Shown: piece after piece, positions 1-6,663 of the stretch
Layout: every line of letters starts with the position of its first letter
How positions within the stretch are numbered: the first letter of the stretch is position 1
Assembly (NCBI GenBank): GCA_900554815.1
Contig: USIO01000033.1
Location: 1 to 15,950, forward strand
DNA length: 15,950 nucleotides
Direction of reading: 5' to 3'
Origin: an uncultured Clostridium sp.
GTDB taxonomy: Bacteria; Bacillota; Clostridia; TANB77; CAG-508
Made by a program: the position numbers and the translations under genes
Notes under the pieces: model-generated
What the model was told of the DNA's origin: nothing
Databases searched by the model: none
Seen by the model: the letters and a program-made list of their open reading frames with translations, nothing else

Positions 1-68
1 ACTAGTGTTGTTTTTCCATGGTCTACGTGTGCAATAATTGCTATGTTTCTTATTTTTTGATTGTTCAT
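1..68 (-). CDS. typA: TypA/BipA ribosome-associated GTPase, N-terminal fragment (cut by window edge)
   Basis: Only the first 22 residues are present. They start at ATG 68 and run off the left edge. They contain the G1 (P-loop) motif of translational GTPases as AHVDHGKTTLV, preceded by KIRNIAII, which is the usual TypA/BipA opening. LepA is the closest alternative but normally has IDHGKSTL here. A Shine-Dalgarno AGAGGG lies eight bases before the ATG. TypA binds the ribosome and helps large-subunit assembly and stress adaptation (family knowledge). It follows plsC by 76 bases with no visible terminator, so it may be co-transcribed. Confidence 0.8.
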   Translation of the reverse strand, partial: MNNQKIRNIAIIAHVDHGKTTL

Positions 69-144
69 AATAATTACCCTCTTATTTTTATTATTATTTG
101 CTGAATATATTATGTAAATTTATTTTCAACTAAAATATTATATA

Positions 145-732
145 TTAAATTTTTTCGTTTGTCAATCTAGCTATTTCTTGCATTATACTATTTGTAAAAT
201 TATCTACTTCTTGTCTGTTTTGTATGTCTAAATCTTTAGCATAAATAGGTTTGCCATAATTTAGTTTTACTCTTGTAAAAGGTTTGAATTTTCCTTGTAC
301 ACCAACTGGTATAATTGGAACTTTTGCTTTTTGTGCAATAAGTACTGCTCCGTTTTTTGGTTTTACTCCTTTTTTAGAACCATTTCTAGTTCCTTCTGGA
401 AAAATATTTAATAAACCTCCATTTTTTAAAATTTTTAGAGAAGTTTTTATTGCATCAATATCCTTTCCGCCTCTTTTAACAGGAAATATTCCAAAAACAT
501 TAGCTATCCACTTAATAAAGGCATTTTTAAATAATTCTTCTTTTGCCATAAAATGTACTTTCCTTTTATTTGTAGTTACAATAATAACCGAATCCATGGC
601 ATGTACATGATTAGGGCATAAAATAGCAGCACCCTCTTTTGGTACATTTTCTTGACCTACAACTTTAGGTCTATATACAATAAATGCTAAAAAGTGAAAA
701 ATTGCTTTCATTATTTTTCTTATAATTTCCAT
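145..732 (-). CDS. plsC: 1-acyl-sn-glycerol-3-phosphate acyltransferase (PlsC family)
   Basis: This 195-residue protein should transfer the second acyl chain onto lysophosphatidate to make phosphatidate at the inner membrane face. The family motifs are visible: HX4D as NHVHAMD (His42, Asp47), the motif FPEGTRNG at about residues 111-118, and VPIIPVGVQG near 138-147. The N terminus is hydrophobic (about residues 9-20) and may anchor the protein. Length is typical of short Firmicute PlsC proteins. The start is preceded by GGGAG about ten bases upstream. It lies 26 bases after cmk, an arrangement (cmk-plsC) common in Clostridia, and is probably in one transcript with uppP and cmk. The gene is intact and has no in-frame CGG. 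Confidence 0.92.
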   Translation of the reverse strand: MEIIRKIMKAIFHFLAFIVYRPKVVGQENVPKEGAAILCPNHVHAMDSVIIVTTNKRKVHFMAKEELFKNAFIKWIANVFGIFPVKRGGKDIDAIKTSLKILKNGGLLNIFPEGTRNGSKKGVKPKNGAVLIAQKAKVPIIPVGVQGKFKPFTRVKLNYGKPIYAKDLDIQNRQEVDNFTNSIMQEIARLTNEKI

Positions 733-758
733 ATATATATGAATCTCCCTTTTTTAAT

Positions 759-1421
759 TTAATATTGAGTTTTTTTATTTATAATTTGTTTAATTTTATC
801 TGCTACTTCTTGTATACTTAGATTTGTTGTATCTATTACTGTTGCATCTTCTGCAATTTTTAGTGAACCAATTTCTTTATTTTTGTCGTTTTCGTCTCTC
901 ATTTTAATATTTTCTAAAACTTCGTCATAAGTTATTTTTAAATTTTTTTCTTTCATTTCTTGGTATCTTCTTTTAGCTCTTTCTTCTAAAGACGCATCTA
1001 AATATATTTTTACATTTGCATTTGGAAAAACATATGTTGCAATATCTCTTCCTTCCATTATAACATTTTTATTTTGTGCTAATTTTCTTTGTAAGTCTAC
1101 CATTATTAGTCTTACATCTTTAATGCTAGATACTTGCGAAACAATGTCGCTAACTTCTTTTGAACGGATTTTCTTTGTTACATTTTTTCCATTTAAAAAA
1201 ACATTTTGATTACCATCAAATTCAATTTTAATATTCTTAGCAATTTCAATTATTTTATTTTTTTCTTCTAGCAAGACATTATTTTCAATTATTGCCAAAG
1301 CAACACATCTATAAGTTGCTCCTGTGTCTATATTAGTAAGCCCCATTTCTTTTGCCACTTTTTTTGTTACAGTTCCTTTTCCGCTTCCTGCTGGTCCATC
1401 TATTGCTACTATAAAAGACAT
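759..1421 (-). CDS. cmk: Cytidylate kinase
   Basis: This 220-residue protein is a cytosolic (d)CMP kinase that makes CDP/dCDP from CMP/dCMP and ATP for nucleic acid and CDP-lipid synthesis. The P-loop GPAGSGKGT is at residues 9-17, followed by the expected TNIDTGATYRCVAL segment (NMP-binding region). MEGRDIATYVFPNA near the middle is the conserved cmk motif, and RAKRRYQEM is the lid region. Length matches the family. The start is supported by AGGGGGA about eight bases upstream. It begins 14 bases after uppP ends, so the two are almost certainly co-transcribed. No frame disruption is present. Confidence 0.95.
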   Translation of the reverse strand: MSFIVAIDGPAGSGKGTVTKKVAKEMGLTNIDTGATYRCVALAIIENNVLLEEKNKIIEIAKNIKIEFDGNQNVFLNGKNVTKKIRSKEVSDIVSQVSSIKDVRLIMVDLQRKLAQNKNVIMEGRDIATYVFPNANVKIYLDASLEERAKRRYQEMKEKNLKITYDEVLENIKMRDENDKNKEIGSLKIAEDATVIDTTNLSIQEVADKIKQIINKKTQY

Positions 1422-1435
1422 TTTTATTTCCCCCT

Positions 1436-2239
1436 TTATTTAATAAATGTCATTATTATAATAAATACTCCTACAATTACTCTATAACTAGCGAAACCTT
1501 TAAAGCTTCCTTTTTTCAAATAATTTAATAAAAATTTTATTACAAATAATCCTACAACAAAACTTACTAAAATTCCTATATAGAAAGATATTTCTCCAAA
1601 AGCAAAATCTTTCATTTTATATAAAGTTGCTGCTAAAACAATTGGTGTAGAAAGTAAAAAAGAATATTTAGCAGTTGAAGCTCTATCAATTCCCATTAGT
1701 CTGCCAGTTGTCATTGTTACTCCTGAACGAGATACCCCAGGTATAAATGCTAAGCTTTGAGATAGTCCAATCAAAAAAGTCTGTTTTAATGTCATGTTCT
1801 CATAAGTTGTTTTAGATTTGCAGTGTTTATCTATTAAATATAGTGCTATACCCATTACAATTAAAGCAATTCCTATAATGAGTGGCTGTTCTAATTTGTC
1901 TCCCACAAAATGGTCTAACAAAAATCCTATTATTCCTCCTGGTATTGTTGCTAATACAATATACCAAAACATTTTACCTTCTTGGCTTTTATGTCCTTTT
2001 ATTTGATTATAGCCACCTTTAATTAATAAGATCCAATCTTTAAAGAAAAATATTCCAATAGCAAGTAGTGTTCCAAAATGTAGTGCAACATCAAAACTTT
2101 GAAATGCAACTGTAAAGCTTTCTGATTTCGTCCAGTCAAATAACCATGGAATAATAGCTAAGTGCGCAGAACTTGAAATTGGTAATAATTCTGTTAGTCC
2201 TTGTACAATTCCTAATAAAATAGCTTGAAAAATAGACAT
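1436..2239 (-). CDS. uppP: Undecaprenyl-diphosphatase
   Basis: This 267-residue polytopic membrane protein dephosphorylates undecaprenyl pyrophosphate, recycling the lipid carrier for peptidoglycan and other envelope polymers. It also underlies bacitracin tolerance (family knowledge). Both family signatures are present: LTELLPISSSAHL at about residues 15-27, and PGVSRSGVTMTTGRL around residues 167-181. Several hydrophobic segments follow the BacA/UppP topology. The start has AAAGGAG eight bases upstream. It follows dpaA by 23 bases and precedes cmk by 14, consistent with one operon. It is intact, with no CGG in frame. Confidence 0.95.
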   Translation of the reverse strand: MSIFQAILLGIVQGLTELLPISSSAHLAIIPWLFDWTKSESFTVAFQSFDVALHFGTLLAIGIFFFKDWILLIKGGYNQIKGHKSQEGKMFWYIVLATIPGGIIGFLLDHFVGDKLEQPLIIGIALIVMGIALYLIDKHCKSKTTYENMTLKQTFLIGLSQSLAFIPGVSRSGVTMTTGRLMGIDRASTAKYSFLLSTPIVLAATLYKMKDFAFGEISFYIGILVSFVVGLFVIKFLLNYLKKGSFKGFASYRVIVGVFIIIMTFIK

Positions 2240-2262
2240 TTTACTTTTCTCCTTTAAATATA

Positions 2263-3140
2263 CTATAATATTTCTAGTTCGTTTAATATATGATAAAAAG
2301 TTTCTTTTATGAATTCAGCAGAAGTTACAGGTGCTACTTTGCCGAGGCAAAGAAGATGCAAATATATAGTGAATTCCGCAATCTTTTTGCAGCATATTTA
2401 TCCACTCCCCCTGGCGATGAAGCAATATCTATAATAATACAATCATTTGTTAAAATTTTGAGTTGTTCTTCCTTTAATATAATTACTGGTATAGTATTAA
2501 TAATTATATCAAATTGGTTTAGGTATTTATCTAATTCTTGTAATTTTATTGGATAATATCCATATGCTTTTATCCAAGCTAAGTCCTCTTTTTTTCTTGC
2601 TTCACAATATACCTGTGCTCCTATTCCATTAAGCATTTTAGCTAAAATTTTTCCAATACGTCCAAACCCCATTACTAGCACTTTACTTGAGTGAAGTGTT
2701 TTTAAAGTTTCGGCAATTGCAATTTGAATAGCTCCTTCTGCAGTTGATATAGTATTTAAAATTGCTAGTTCTTCTCTTTTTAGTAAATCAATTAGTTTTA
2801 TATTAAATTGTTCTGCCATTTTTTCCACATTAGTTTGTATATTACCTGCTATTAGTGTTTTGCCTTTTATATTTTTGAACAATTGCTCTATACTTATGTT
2901 TTCATTACTAAATGGTACATTAATTTGTATGCCATTGCTAGAAAATGGGACTCCACCAATTATTATATTAAAATTTTTTAGTTGTTCTATATTATTTATC
3001 TTTTGTATATTATTTTGTTCTTTTAATACTTCTGCATTCTCTAAAGCATAAGTATAAACCTTTATATTTTCTTTTGCAAGCATTTCTGCCAACTTTACTA
3101 TACGTAAGTCTCCACCAATTATAGCTAATTTACTTACCAT
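2263..3140 (-). CDS. dpaA: Dipicolinate synthase subunit A, read through two +1 recoding sites
   Basis: DpaA works with DpaB to make dipicolinic acid, the spore-core chelator, from a lysine-pathway intermediate in the sporulating mother cell (family knowledge). An N-terminal DpaA domain is followed by a Rossmann fold with VMGFGRIGKILAKML, then ARKKEDLAWIKAYGYYP and ASSPGGVDKYAAKRL. In the raw frame the protein ends in nonsense at 2334. Skipping one C at 2378 and one at 2344 restores LGIHYIFASSLPGKVAPVTS and a normal end at 2263, for about 291 residues. Both restored residues are Gly (255 and 266) at positions conserved in DpaA. The chosen start, ATG 3140, lies after AAAGGA; an ATG at 3161 would sit inside the upstream hairpin. 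No dpaB is adjacent. Confidence 0.9.
2341..2344 (-). other. +1 recoding site CGGC, second site in dpaA
   Basis: After the first shift the in-frame codons are CCT CGG. Omitting C2344 gives CCT GGC AAA GTA, encoding PGKV, the conserved SLPGKVAP segment of DpaA. Without the omission the frame ends ten codons later. The event inserts glycine 266. It lies 34 bases downstream of the first site. Confidence 0.85.
2375..2378 (-). other. +1 recoding site CGGA, first site in dpaA
   Basis: In-frame TTG CGG. Omitting C2378 gives TTG GGA ATT CAC, encoding LGIH, as expected for the KLGI segment of DpaA. Without omission the frame reads an unrelated tail and stops at 2334. Confidence 0.85.
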
Positions 3141-3193
3141 AAAAAACACAATTCCTTTCATATTTATTTAATTTATTATATGAAAAGAATTGT
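3141..3193 (-). terminator. Intrinsic terminator-like hairpin overlapping the dpaA translation start region
   Basis: On the minus strand the arms at 3193-3178 (ACAATTCTTTTCATAT) and 3163-3148 (ATATGAAAGGAATTGT) pair over 16 base pairs with one G-U wobble and a 14-base loop. The 3' arm is followed by GTTTTTT. It ends the ppa-TPR transcript, or acts as an attenuator of dpaA. Its 3' arm contains the AAAGGA that would be the dpaA Shine-Dalgarno, so readthrough transcripts may also be translationally occluded. The structure is seen directly; the function is inferred. Confidence 0.75.
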
Positions 3194-3221
3194 ATCTTTA
3201 TTTTAGTTATTAATTAATATT

Positions 3222-4440
3222 TTATATTTCTTTTTCTATTTCTTTTTGCTTTTTGGATAATTTAGTTTCCTTCCCTATTTTTTGTATATTTAAATTTGTT
3301 ACTACTAAATATGTTTTTTCTAAATATTCTATAATTTTCTTTTCTTTTTTGCTTAATGTTTTCTTATTTTGGTTTTCTTTTTTTTCTTCTTTTGTTTTTG
3401 CTTTTTTAGGTAGTTCTATATATCTTCTAATTGAGATAAAAATTGGTTCTTCATCTATTTTTGTTTTTAAGTTTTCGTCTAATTCAAGTGCTTTATTAAC
3501 AAAAGTAATTGCTTTTTCTCTTTCATTTTTTAGCATATATATTTTTGCTAATTCAAAATAAGCTTTTGATTCTAAAGCATCTGAATATAAACAAATCGTA
3601 AAGTATTCCTCTGCTTTGTCTAAATCTCTATAAATTAATGCAATCTGTGCAAGGTTATATTTTGGTAAGTATTCGTCATGGTTAATTGTAGCTGCTTTTT
3701 CATAACATATTTTTGCATTTCCGAAAATCATTTAATCTTGTATATGCAATCCCTAATCCATAGTATAAGTCATAGTCATTTGGATTATATCTTAGTGCTT
3801 CCATGTAAACTGAGATAGCTTCTTTAAACTCTTCTTTGTCACACAATATATCTCCTAATAAACAAGATGCTTTATAATAATCTGCCTTTTTTTGCAATAG
3901 GTTTTGTAGCATTGTTTTAGACTCATCTTTTTTTCCTAATTCATTTAATAAATATGCTACTGTGTAATATGAATCATAATCATTTTTTTTAATATCTATT
4001 GCTTTTACATATTCATCTATTGCTTTTCTCATTCCGCCTTCTGTTTCGTAGATTTTTGCTAACAATTTATGTCCTAAATAACTTTCAGGATATTTTGTTA
4101 CTAGCTTTATTAAAATTGTTTTTGCATCTGTTCTGTCTTTAAATAGCAATAATGCCTTTGCTTGGAAAATTGCTAATAATTCCGGAAAATTTTTGCCTTT
4201 GTTTTCTAATACTAAGATGAAAATAGGAATTACTATTGAAAATACATACATAACTATTTTTGTCCATATATTTTCATAAATCTGTAAAATAATTTCAAAA
4301 AAATTAACGGCGATTCCTACTGCTTGTAAAATAATAATCCCCAGATAGCCTGTATCGTTCCTTCTTATCATTTTAAAAAATAATAAGACAAATAAAAAGA
4401 AGGCTATTACATTAAATATAATTTTCTCTGCAATTATCAT
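3222..4440 (-). CDS. Membrane-anchored TPR-repeat protein, read through one +1 recoding site
   Basis: This is an unnamed 405-residue protein. Two or three hydrophobic segments fill the first ~75 residues. A series of tetratricopeptide repeats follows (about residues 110-330), such as LGIAYTRLND...AKICYEKAATIN. The tail is highly charged, rich in Lys and Glu. The raw frame stops at 3700; omitting C3723 joins it to the downstream half and gives NDFGNAKICYEKA. The 34-residue TPR spacing (Gly8 to Ala20 to Ala27) is correct only if exactly one residue occupies this site. Specific function is unknown; TPR proteins scaffold protein complexes. The gene starts 29 bases after ppa with AAGGAGG upstream, so it is in the ppa operon. 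Confidence 0.82.
3720..3723 (-). other. +1 recoding site CGGA in the TPR gene
   Basis: In-frame GAT TTT CGG. Omitting C3723 gives TTT GGA AAT GCA, encoding FGNA (glycine 240), and keeps the TPR helix register. Without omission translation stops seven codons later at 3700. Confidence 0.85.
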
Positions 4441-4469
4441 TCTTTTCCTCCTTTTTAGTGTGTTAAGAA

Positions 4470-5006
4470 TTAGTCTTCATTTTCGAACTTTTCTTTATAT
4501 TTTTCAATACATTTTTCTATAACTTCTTCTGCTTCTTCTCTTCCCATAATTTTTTCTATCATTGTTTGTTTTCCCTCTAGTTGTTTATATACTTCAAAAA
4601 AGTGCATAATTTCTGCCGAAATATGGCTTGGTATTTCTGTAATATCATGATAACAATTTAAAAATGGGTCTTGTTTAGAAATCGCTATAATTTTTTCATC
4701 GTGTTCATCTCCATCTACCATTTTAATGACACCAATTGGATAACATTCTACTAATGTTAATGATATAATTTTTTCTTGGCATAGAACTAAAACATCTAGT
4801 GGGTCATTATCGTCTGCATAAGTTCTTGGAATAAATCCATAATTAGCTGGATAGTGTGTTGCTGTATATAAAACTCTATCTAGTTTTAGTAACCCAGTTT
4901 CTTTATCTAATTCGTATTTGTTTTTTCCACCTTTTGAAATTTCAATTATTGCTACAAAATCATCTTTTTTAATTCTGTCTTCTCTAATATCATGCCATAT
5001 ATTCAT
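4470..5006 (-). CDS. ppa: Inorganic pyrophosphatase (family I, soluble)
   Basis: This 178-residue cytosolic enzyme hydrolyses pyrophosphate to two phosphates, pulling forward biosynthetic reactions including aminoacylation. The family I signature is present as DDNDPLDVLVL (Asp65, Asp66, Asp68, Asp71), with KNKYELDKETG (Lys30, Glu32) and YPANYGFIP before it. The reading frame is open to an ATG at 5069. The start at 5006 is preferred because it gives the usual MNIWHDI opening and has AAAGGAAG just upstream, and the extra 21 residues would overlap the promoter. It is the first gene of a transcript shared with the TPR gene. It is intact. Confidence 0.93.
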   Translation of the reverse strand: MNIWHDIREDRIKKDDFVAIIEISKGGKNKYELDKETGLLKLDRVLYTATHYPANYGFIPRTYADDNDPLDVLVLCQEKIISLTLVECYPIGVIKMVDGDEHDEKIIAISKQDPFLNCYHDITEIPSHISAEIMHFFEVYKQLEGKQTMIEKIMGREEAEEVIEKCIEKYKEKFENED

Positions 5007-5037
5007 TTTTACGACTTCCTTTCTTTCAATTTCATTT

Positions 5038-5066
5038 ATTATACTACTTTTTTCCAGCTTTGTAAA
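5038..5066 (-). promoter_or_regulatory. Sigma-A-type promoter of ppa
   Basis: Minus strand TTTACA (5066-5061), a 17-base spacer, and TATAAT (5043-5038). It sits about 32 bases upstream of the chosen ppa start, which supports ATG 5006 over ATG 5069. Confidence 0.7.
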
Positions 5067-5115
5067 CATTTTTTATGTTAATTAGGTTTTAGATTTTAAT
5101 AATAACTTTTTTTCA

Positions 5116-5150
5116 ACAAAAAATAACAAATAATTTTTATTTGTTATTTT
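5116..5150 (-). terminator. Intrinsic terminator after tRNA-Gln
   Basis: Minus-strand arms AAAATAACAAAT (5150-5139) and ATTTGTTATTTT (5131-5120) form a perfect 12-base-pair stem with a seven-base loop. The stem runs into a T-rich stretch, then TG. It lies two bases after the tRNA CCA end. The stem is AT-rich and therefore weaker than usual. Confidence 0.65.
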
Positions 5151-5152
5151 AC

Positions 5153-5228
5153 TGGCTGGGGTGGGAGGATTCGAACCGCCGAAATGCATGAGTCAAAGTC
5201 ATGTGCCTTACCACTTGGCTACACCCCA
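5153..5228 (-). tRNA. tRNA-Gln (anticodon TTG)
   Basis: This is a cloverleaf of 76 bases including encoded CCA. Acceptor TGGGGTG pairs with CACCCCA, with discriminator G. The D-arm contains AGCCAAGTGGTAAGGC and the T-arm contains GGTTCGAATCC. The anticodon loop is CTTTGAC, giving TTG and decoding CAA/CAG. It is co-transcribed with the upstream tRNA-His (24 bases apart). It cannot read CGG. Confidence 0.95.
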
Positions 5229-5252
5229 ATATTAAATTAGTTTTTGTAGTTA

Positions 5253-5330
5253 TGGGGTGGAAGATGGGACTCGAACCCACGGCCTCTAGTGCCACAAACT
5301 AGCGCTCTAACCAACTGAGCTACATCCACC
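5253..5330 (-). tRNA. tRNA-His (anticodon GTG)
   Basis: This is a cloverleaf of 78 bases including the extra G-1 and encoded CCA. G-1 faces discriminator C73, the identity pair for histidine. The acceptor GTGGATG against CTTCCAC has one T-T mismatch at the sixth pair. D-arm TAGCTCAGTTGGTTAGAGC and T-arm GGGTTCGAGTCCC are standard. The loop TTGTGGC gives anticodon GTG. It is first in the His-Gln transcript. Confidence 0.95.
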
Positions 5331-5333
5331 ATT

Positions 5334-5370
5334 ATATTGCTACTTTACTGTTTAAGTAAAGTAGCAATAT
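5334..5370 (-). other. Perfect hairpin at the predicted 5' end of the tRNA-His-Gln precursor
   Basis: The arms at 5370-5355 and 5349-5334 are fully complementary over 16 base pairs (core ATTGCTACTTTACT) with a five-base loop. It lies four bases upstream of tRNA-His, immediately downstream of the promoter at 5373-5401. The predicted transcription start falls within its first few bases, so the primary transcript would begin as this hairpin. No T-run follows on the minus strand, so it is a poor terminator for the upstream sortase gene. Confidence 0.65.
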
Positions 5371-5372
5371 CT

Positions 5373-5401
5373 ATTTTAAACAATTTTATAATATTTGTCA
5401 A
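5373..5401 (-). promoter_or_regulatory. Strong sigma-A promoter for the tRNA-His-Gln unit
   Basis: Minus strand consensus TTGACA (5401-5396), a 17-base spacer, and TAAAAT (5378-5373). It is located between the end of the sortase gene and tRNA-His. Confidence 0.75.
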
Positions 5402-5419
5402 TATTTTTATAAAATCTTT

Positions 5420-6133
5420 TTAGTCTGCCCTTGCCCAAATAATTAATCTTTTTGAGTTGTCATCAGTACAGGTTGTTAAAGATATTTCTATATTGTCTCC
5501 AATGTCTCTAGTCATATAACTTGTATCTTCTGGTGTTGTTTCATATTTATTGTAAATAGTATATGATAGAGTTTGTCCTGTTAAATCTGTAATATATATT
5601 TTATCTCCTATTTCTAATTTTTTATTGTTAGAAAAGAACATATTATTTCTGTAATTGTGTCCTGCTATAATTACATTTCCTTTTTGGTTTAAATCTGCTC
5701 CTGTTGGGTATTGAATTCCTACTGCTACCTCTATTGCTTTTTTACCCGCATTTTCTAAAACTGGGCATTCAAGTCCTGTTTCTGGTATTTTAATTGTTCC
5801 TTTCATAACAAAACCTTTATAATATTTTTTGTTATCAGTATTTGCATTACCAGAATTATTTCCTCCACTTCCGTTTGTTGTTACTCCATTAATTAGATTT
5901 TGGTCAATTAAATTTTCATTCCCTGTAATTTCATTTGTTATAATATTAGTTGTATTATTGTTAATATTGTTTTTTACTTCATCTTCAAATTTATCAACAG
6001 CATCACTTGCTTCTTTTGTTATATAATATTTAGTATATGTATCTATTCCCCAAAATATTAATAGTCCAATAATTGCTATAATAATAATTACAAGTATTGC
6101 TGTTAATAAATTACTATATTTACTATCAAACAT
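5420..6133 (-). CDS. Sortase-family transpeptidase, membrane-anchored
   Basis: This 237-residue protein has an N-terminal transmembrane segment at about residues 9-30, then an Asn/Thr/Gly-rich linker (about 52-102), then a sortase domain. The catalytic triad is visible: His159 in AGHNYRN, Cys222 in LTTCTDD, and Arg229 in SKRLIIWAR. Sortases cut a sorting motif and link surface proteins to the wall or to pilin lysines, outside the membrane. The TTC-TDD...R pattern with a short N-terminal anchor suggests a class D/E-like enzyme, but subclass is uncertain. No LPXTG-type substrate or pilin is encoded in this window. It has its own promoter and AGGAGG ahead of the ATG. It is intact. Confidence 0.85.
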   Translation of the reverse strand: MFDSKYSNLLTAILVIIIIAIIGLLIFWGIDTYTKYYITKEASDAVDKFEDEVKNNINNNTTNIITNEITGNENLIDQNLINGVTTNGSGGNNSGNANTDNKKYYKGFVMKGTIKIPETGLECPVLENAGKKAIEVAVGIQYPTGADLNQKGNVIIAGHNYRNNMFFSNNKKLEIGDKIYITDLTGQTLSYTIYNKYETTPEDTSYMTRDIGDNIEISLTTCTDDNSKRLIIWARAD

Positions 6134-6163
6134 ATTAAAACCTCCTCTTATGCTACTATTTTC

Positions 6164-6192
6164 ATTATAGCATAAAAAAAAATTTTTAACAA
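6164..6192 (-). promoter_or_regulatory. Putative sigma-A promoter of the sortase gene
   Basis: Minus strand TTGTTA (6192-6187), a 17-base spacer that is mostly A/T tracts, and TATAAT (6169-6164), about 30 bases before the sortase ATG. The only gene upstream, the HIT gene, ends about 110 bases earlier. Confidence 0.6.
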
Positions 6193-6303
6193 TAATTTAA
6201 TATTATTTTTCACTATATATTAAATTTCAAATTAGCCTATGTAAAAATATTTTATTTTTTGTATTCTATCTAATTAATCTGTTACTATTTTTTGTGGTTA
6301 TTG

Positions 6304-6645
6304 TTAAATTTTTGTTCCGAGTTTTTTTCCACCTATTAAATGAAAATGTAAATGTGGTACTTCTTGTCCTCCATTTTTACCACAATTTACAATTACTCTA
6401 AATCCATCTTCTGCTACTCCTTCTTGTTTAGCAATGTTTTTAATTACTGTGTATATTTTTCCTACTACATTCTGGTCTTCTTTTTCTATTTGCATAATAG
6501 ATTGGATATGTTTTTTTGGTATAACCAAAATGTGTACAGGAGCTACTGGATGAATATCCTTAAAGGCAAATATTTCTTCATCTTCATATACAATTGAGGA
6601 TGGAATTTCTTTATTTATAATTTTACAAAAAATACAATCTTCCAT
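6304..6645 (-). CDS. HIT-family (HINT-like) nucleotide-binding protein
   Basis: This 113-residue protein belongs to the histidine triad superfamily, which hydrolyses nucleoside phosphoramidates and aminoacyl-AMP. The triad reads HLHFHLIGG, with His98, His100 and His102. The N terminus has CIFCKIINKEIPSSIVYEDE and a Cys4-Cys7 pair, as in bacterial HinT, and then HPVAPVHILVIPKKHI. Length matches HinT. It starts 18 bases after alaS ends, with AAAGGAG upstream, so it is co-transcribed. Placement next to an aminoacyl-tRNA synthetase fits a role in removing aminoacyl-adenylates, which is an inference. It contains an out-of-frame CGG (CTC GGA) but no shift. Confidence 0.92.
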   Translation of the reverse strand: MEDCIFCKIINKEIPSSIVYEDEEIFAFKDIHPVAPVHILVIPKKHIQSIMQIEKEDQNVVGKIYTVIKNIAKQEGVAEDGFRVIVNCGKNGGQEVPHLHFHLIGGKKLGTKI

Positions 6646-6663
6646 AATATTTTATCTCCTTTA

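Noticed and set aside
2290..2556. Plus-strand open frames opposite dpaA, uppP, infB, alaS and others
   Set aside because: They lie antisense to well-identified genes, have no ribosome-binding sites, and show biased low-complexity composition.
3170..3193. Sigma-K promoter of dpaA within the hairpin 5' arm
   Set aside because: A CATATAATA word fits the -10, but no AC-type -35 lies at the right distance.
5007..5069. ppa starting at ATG 5069
   Set aside because: It would place the -10 and -35 elements inside the coding sequence; the ATG at 5006 has the Shine-Dalgarno and the family-typical N terminus.
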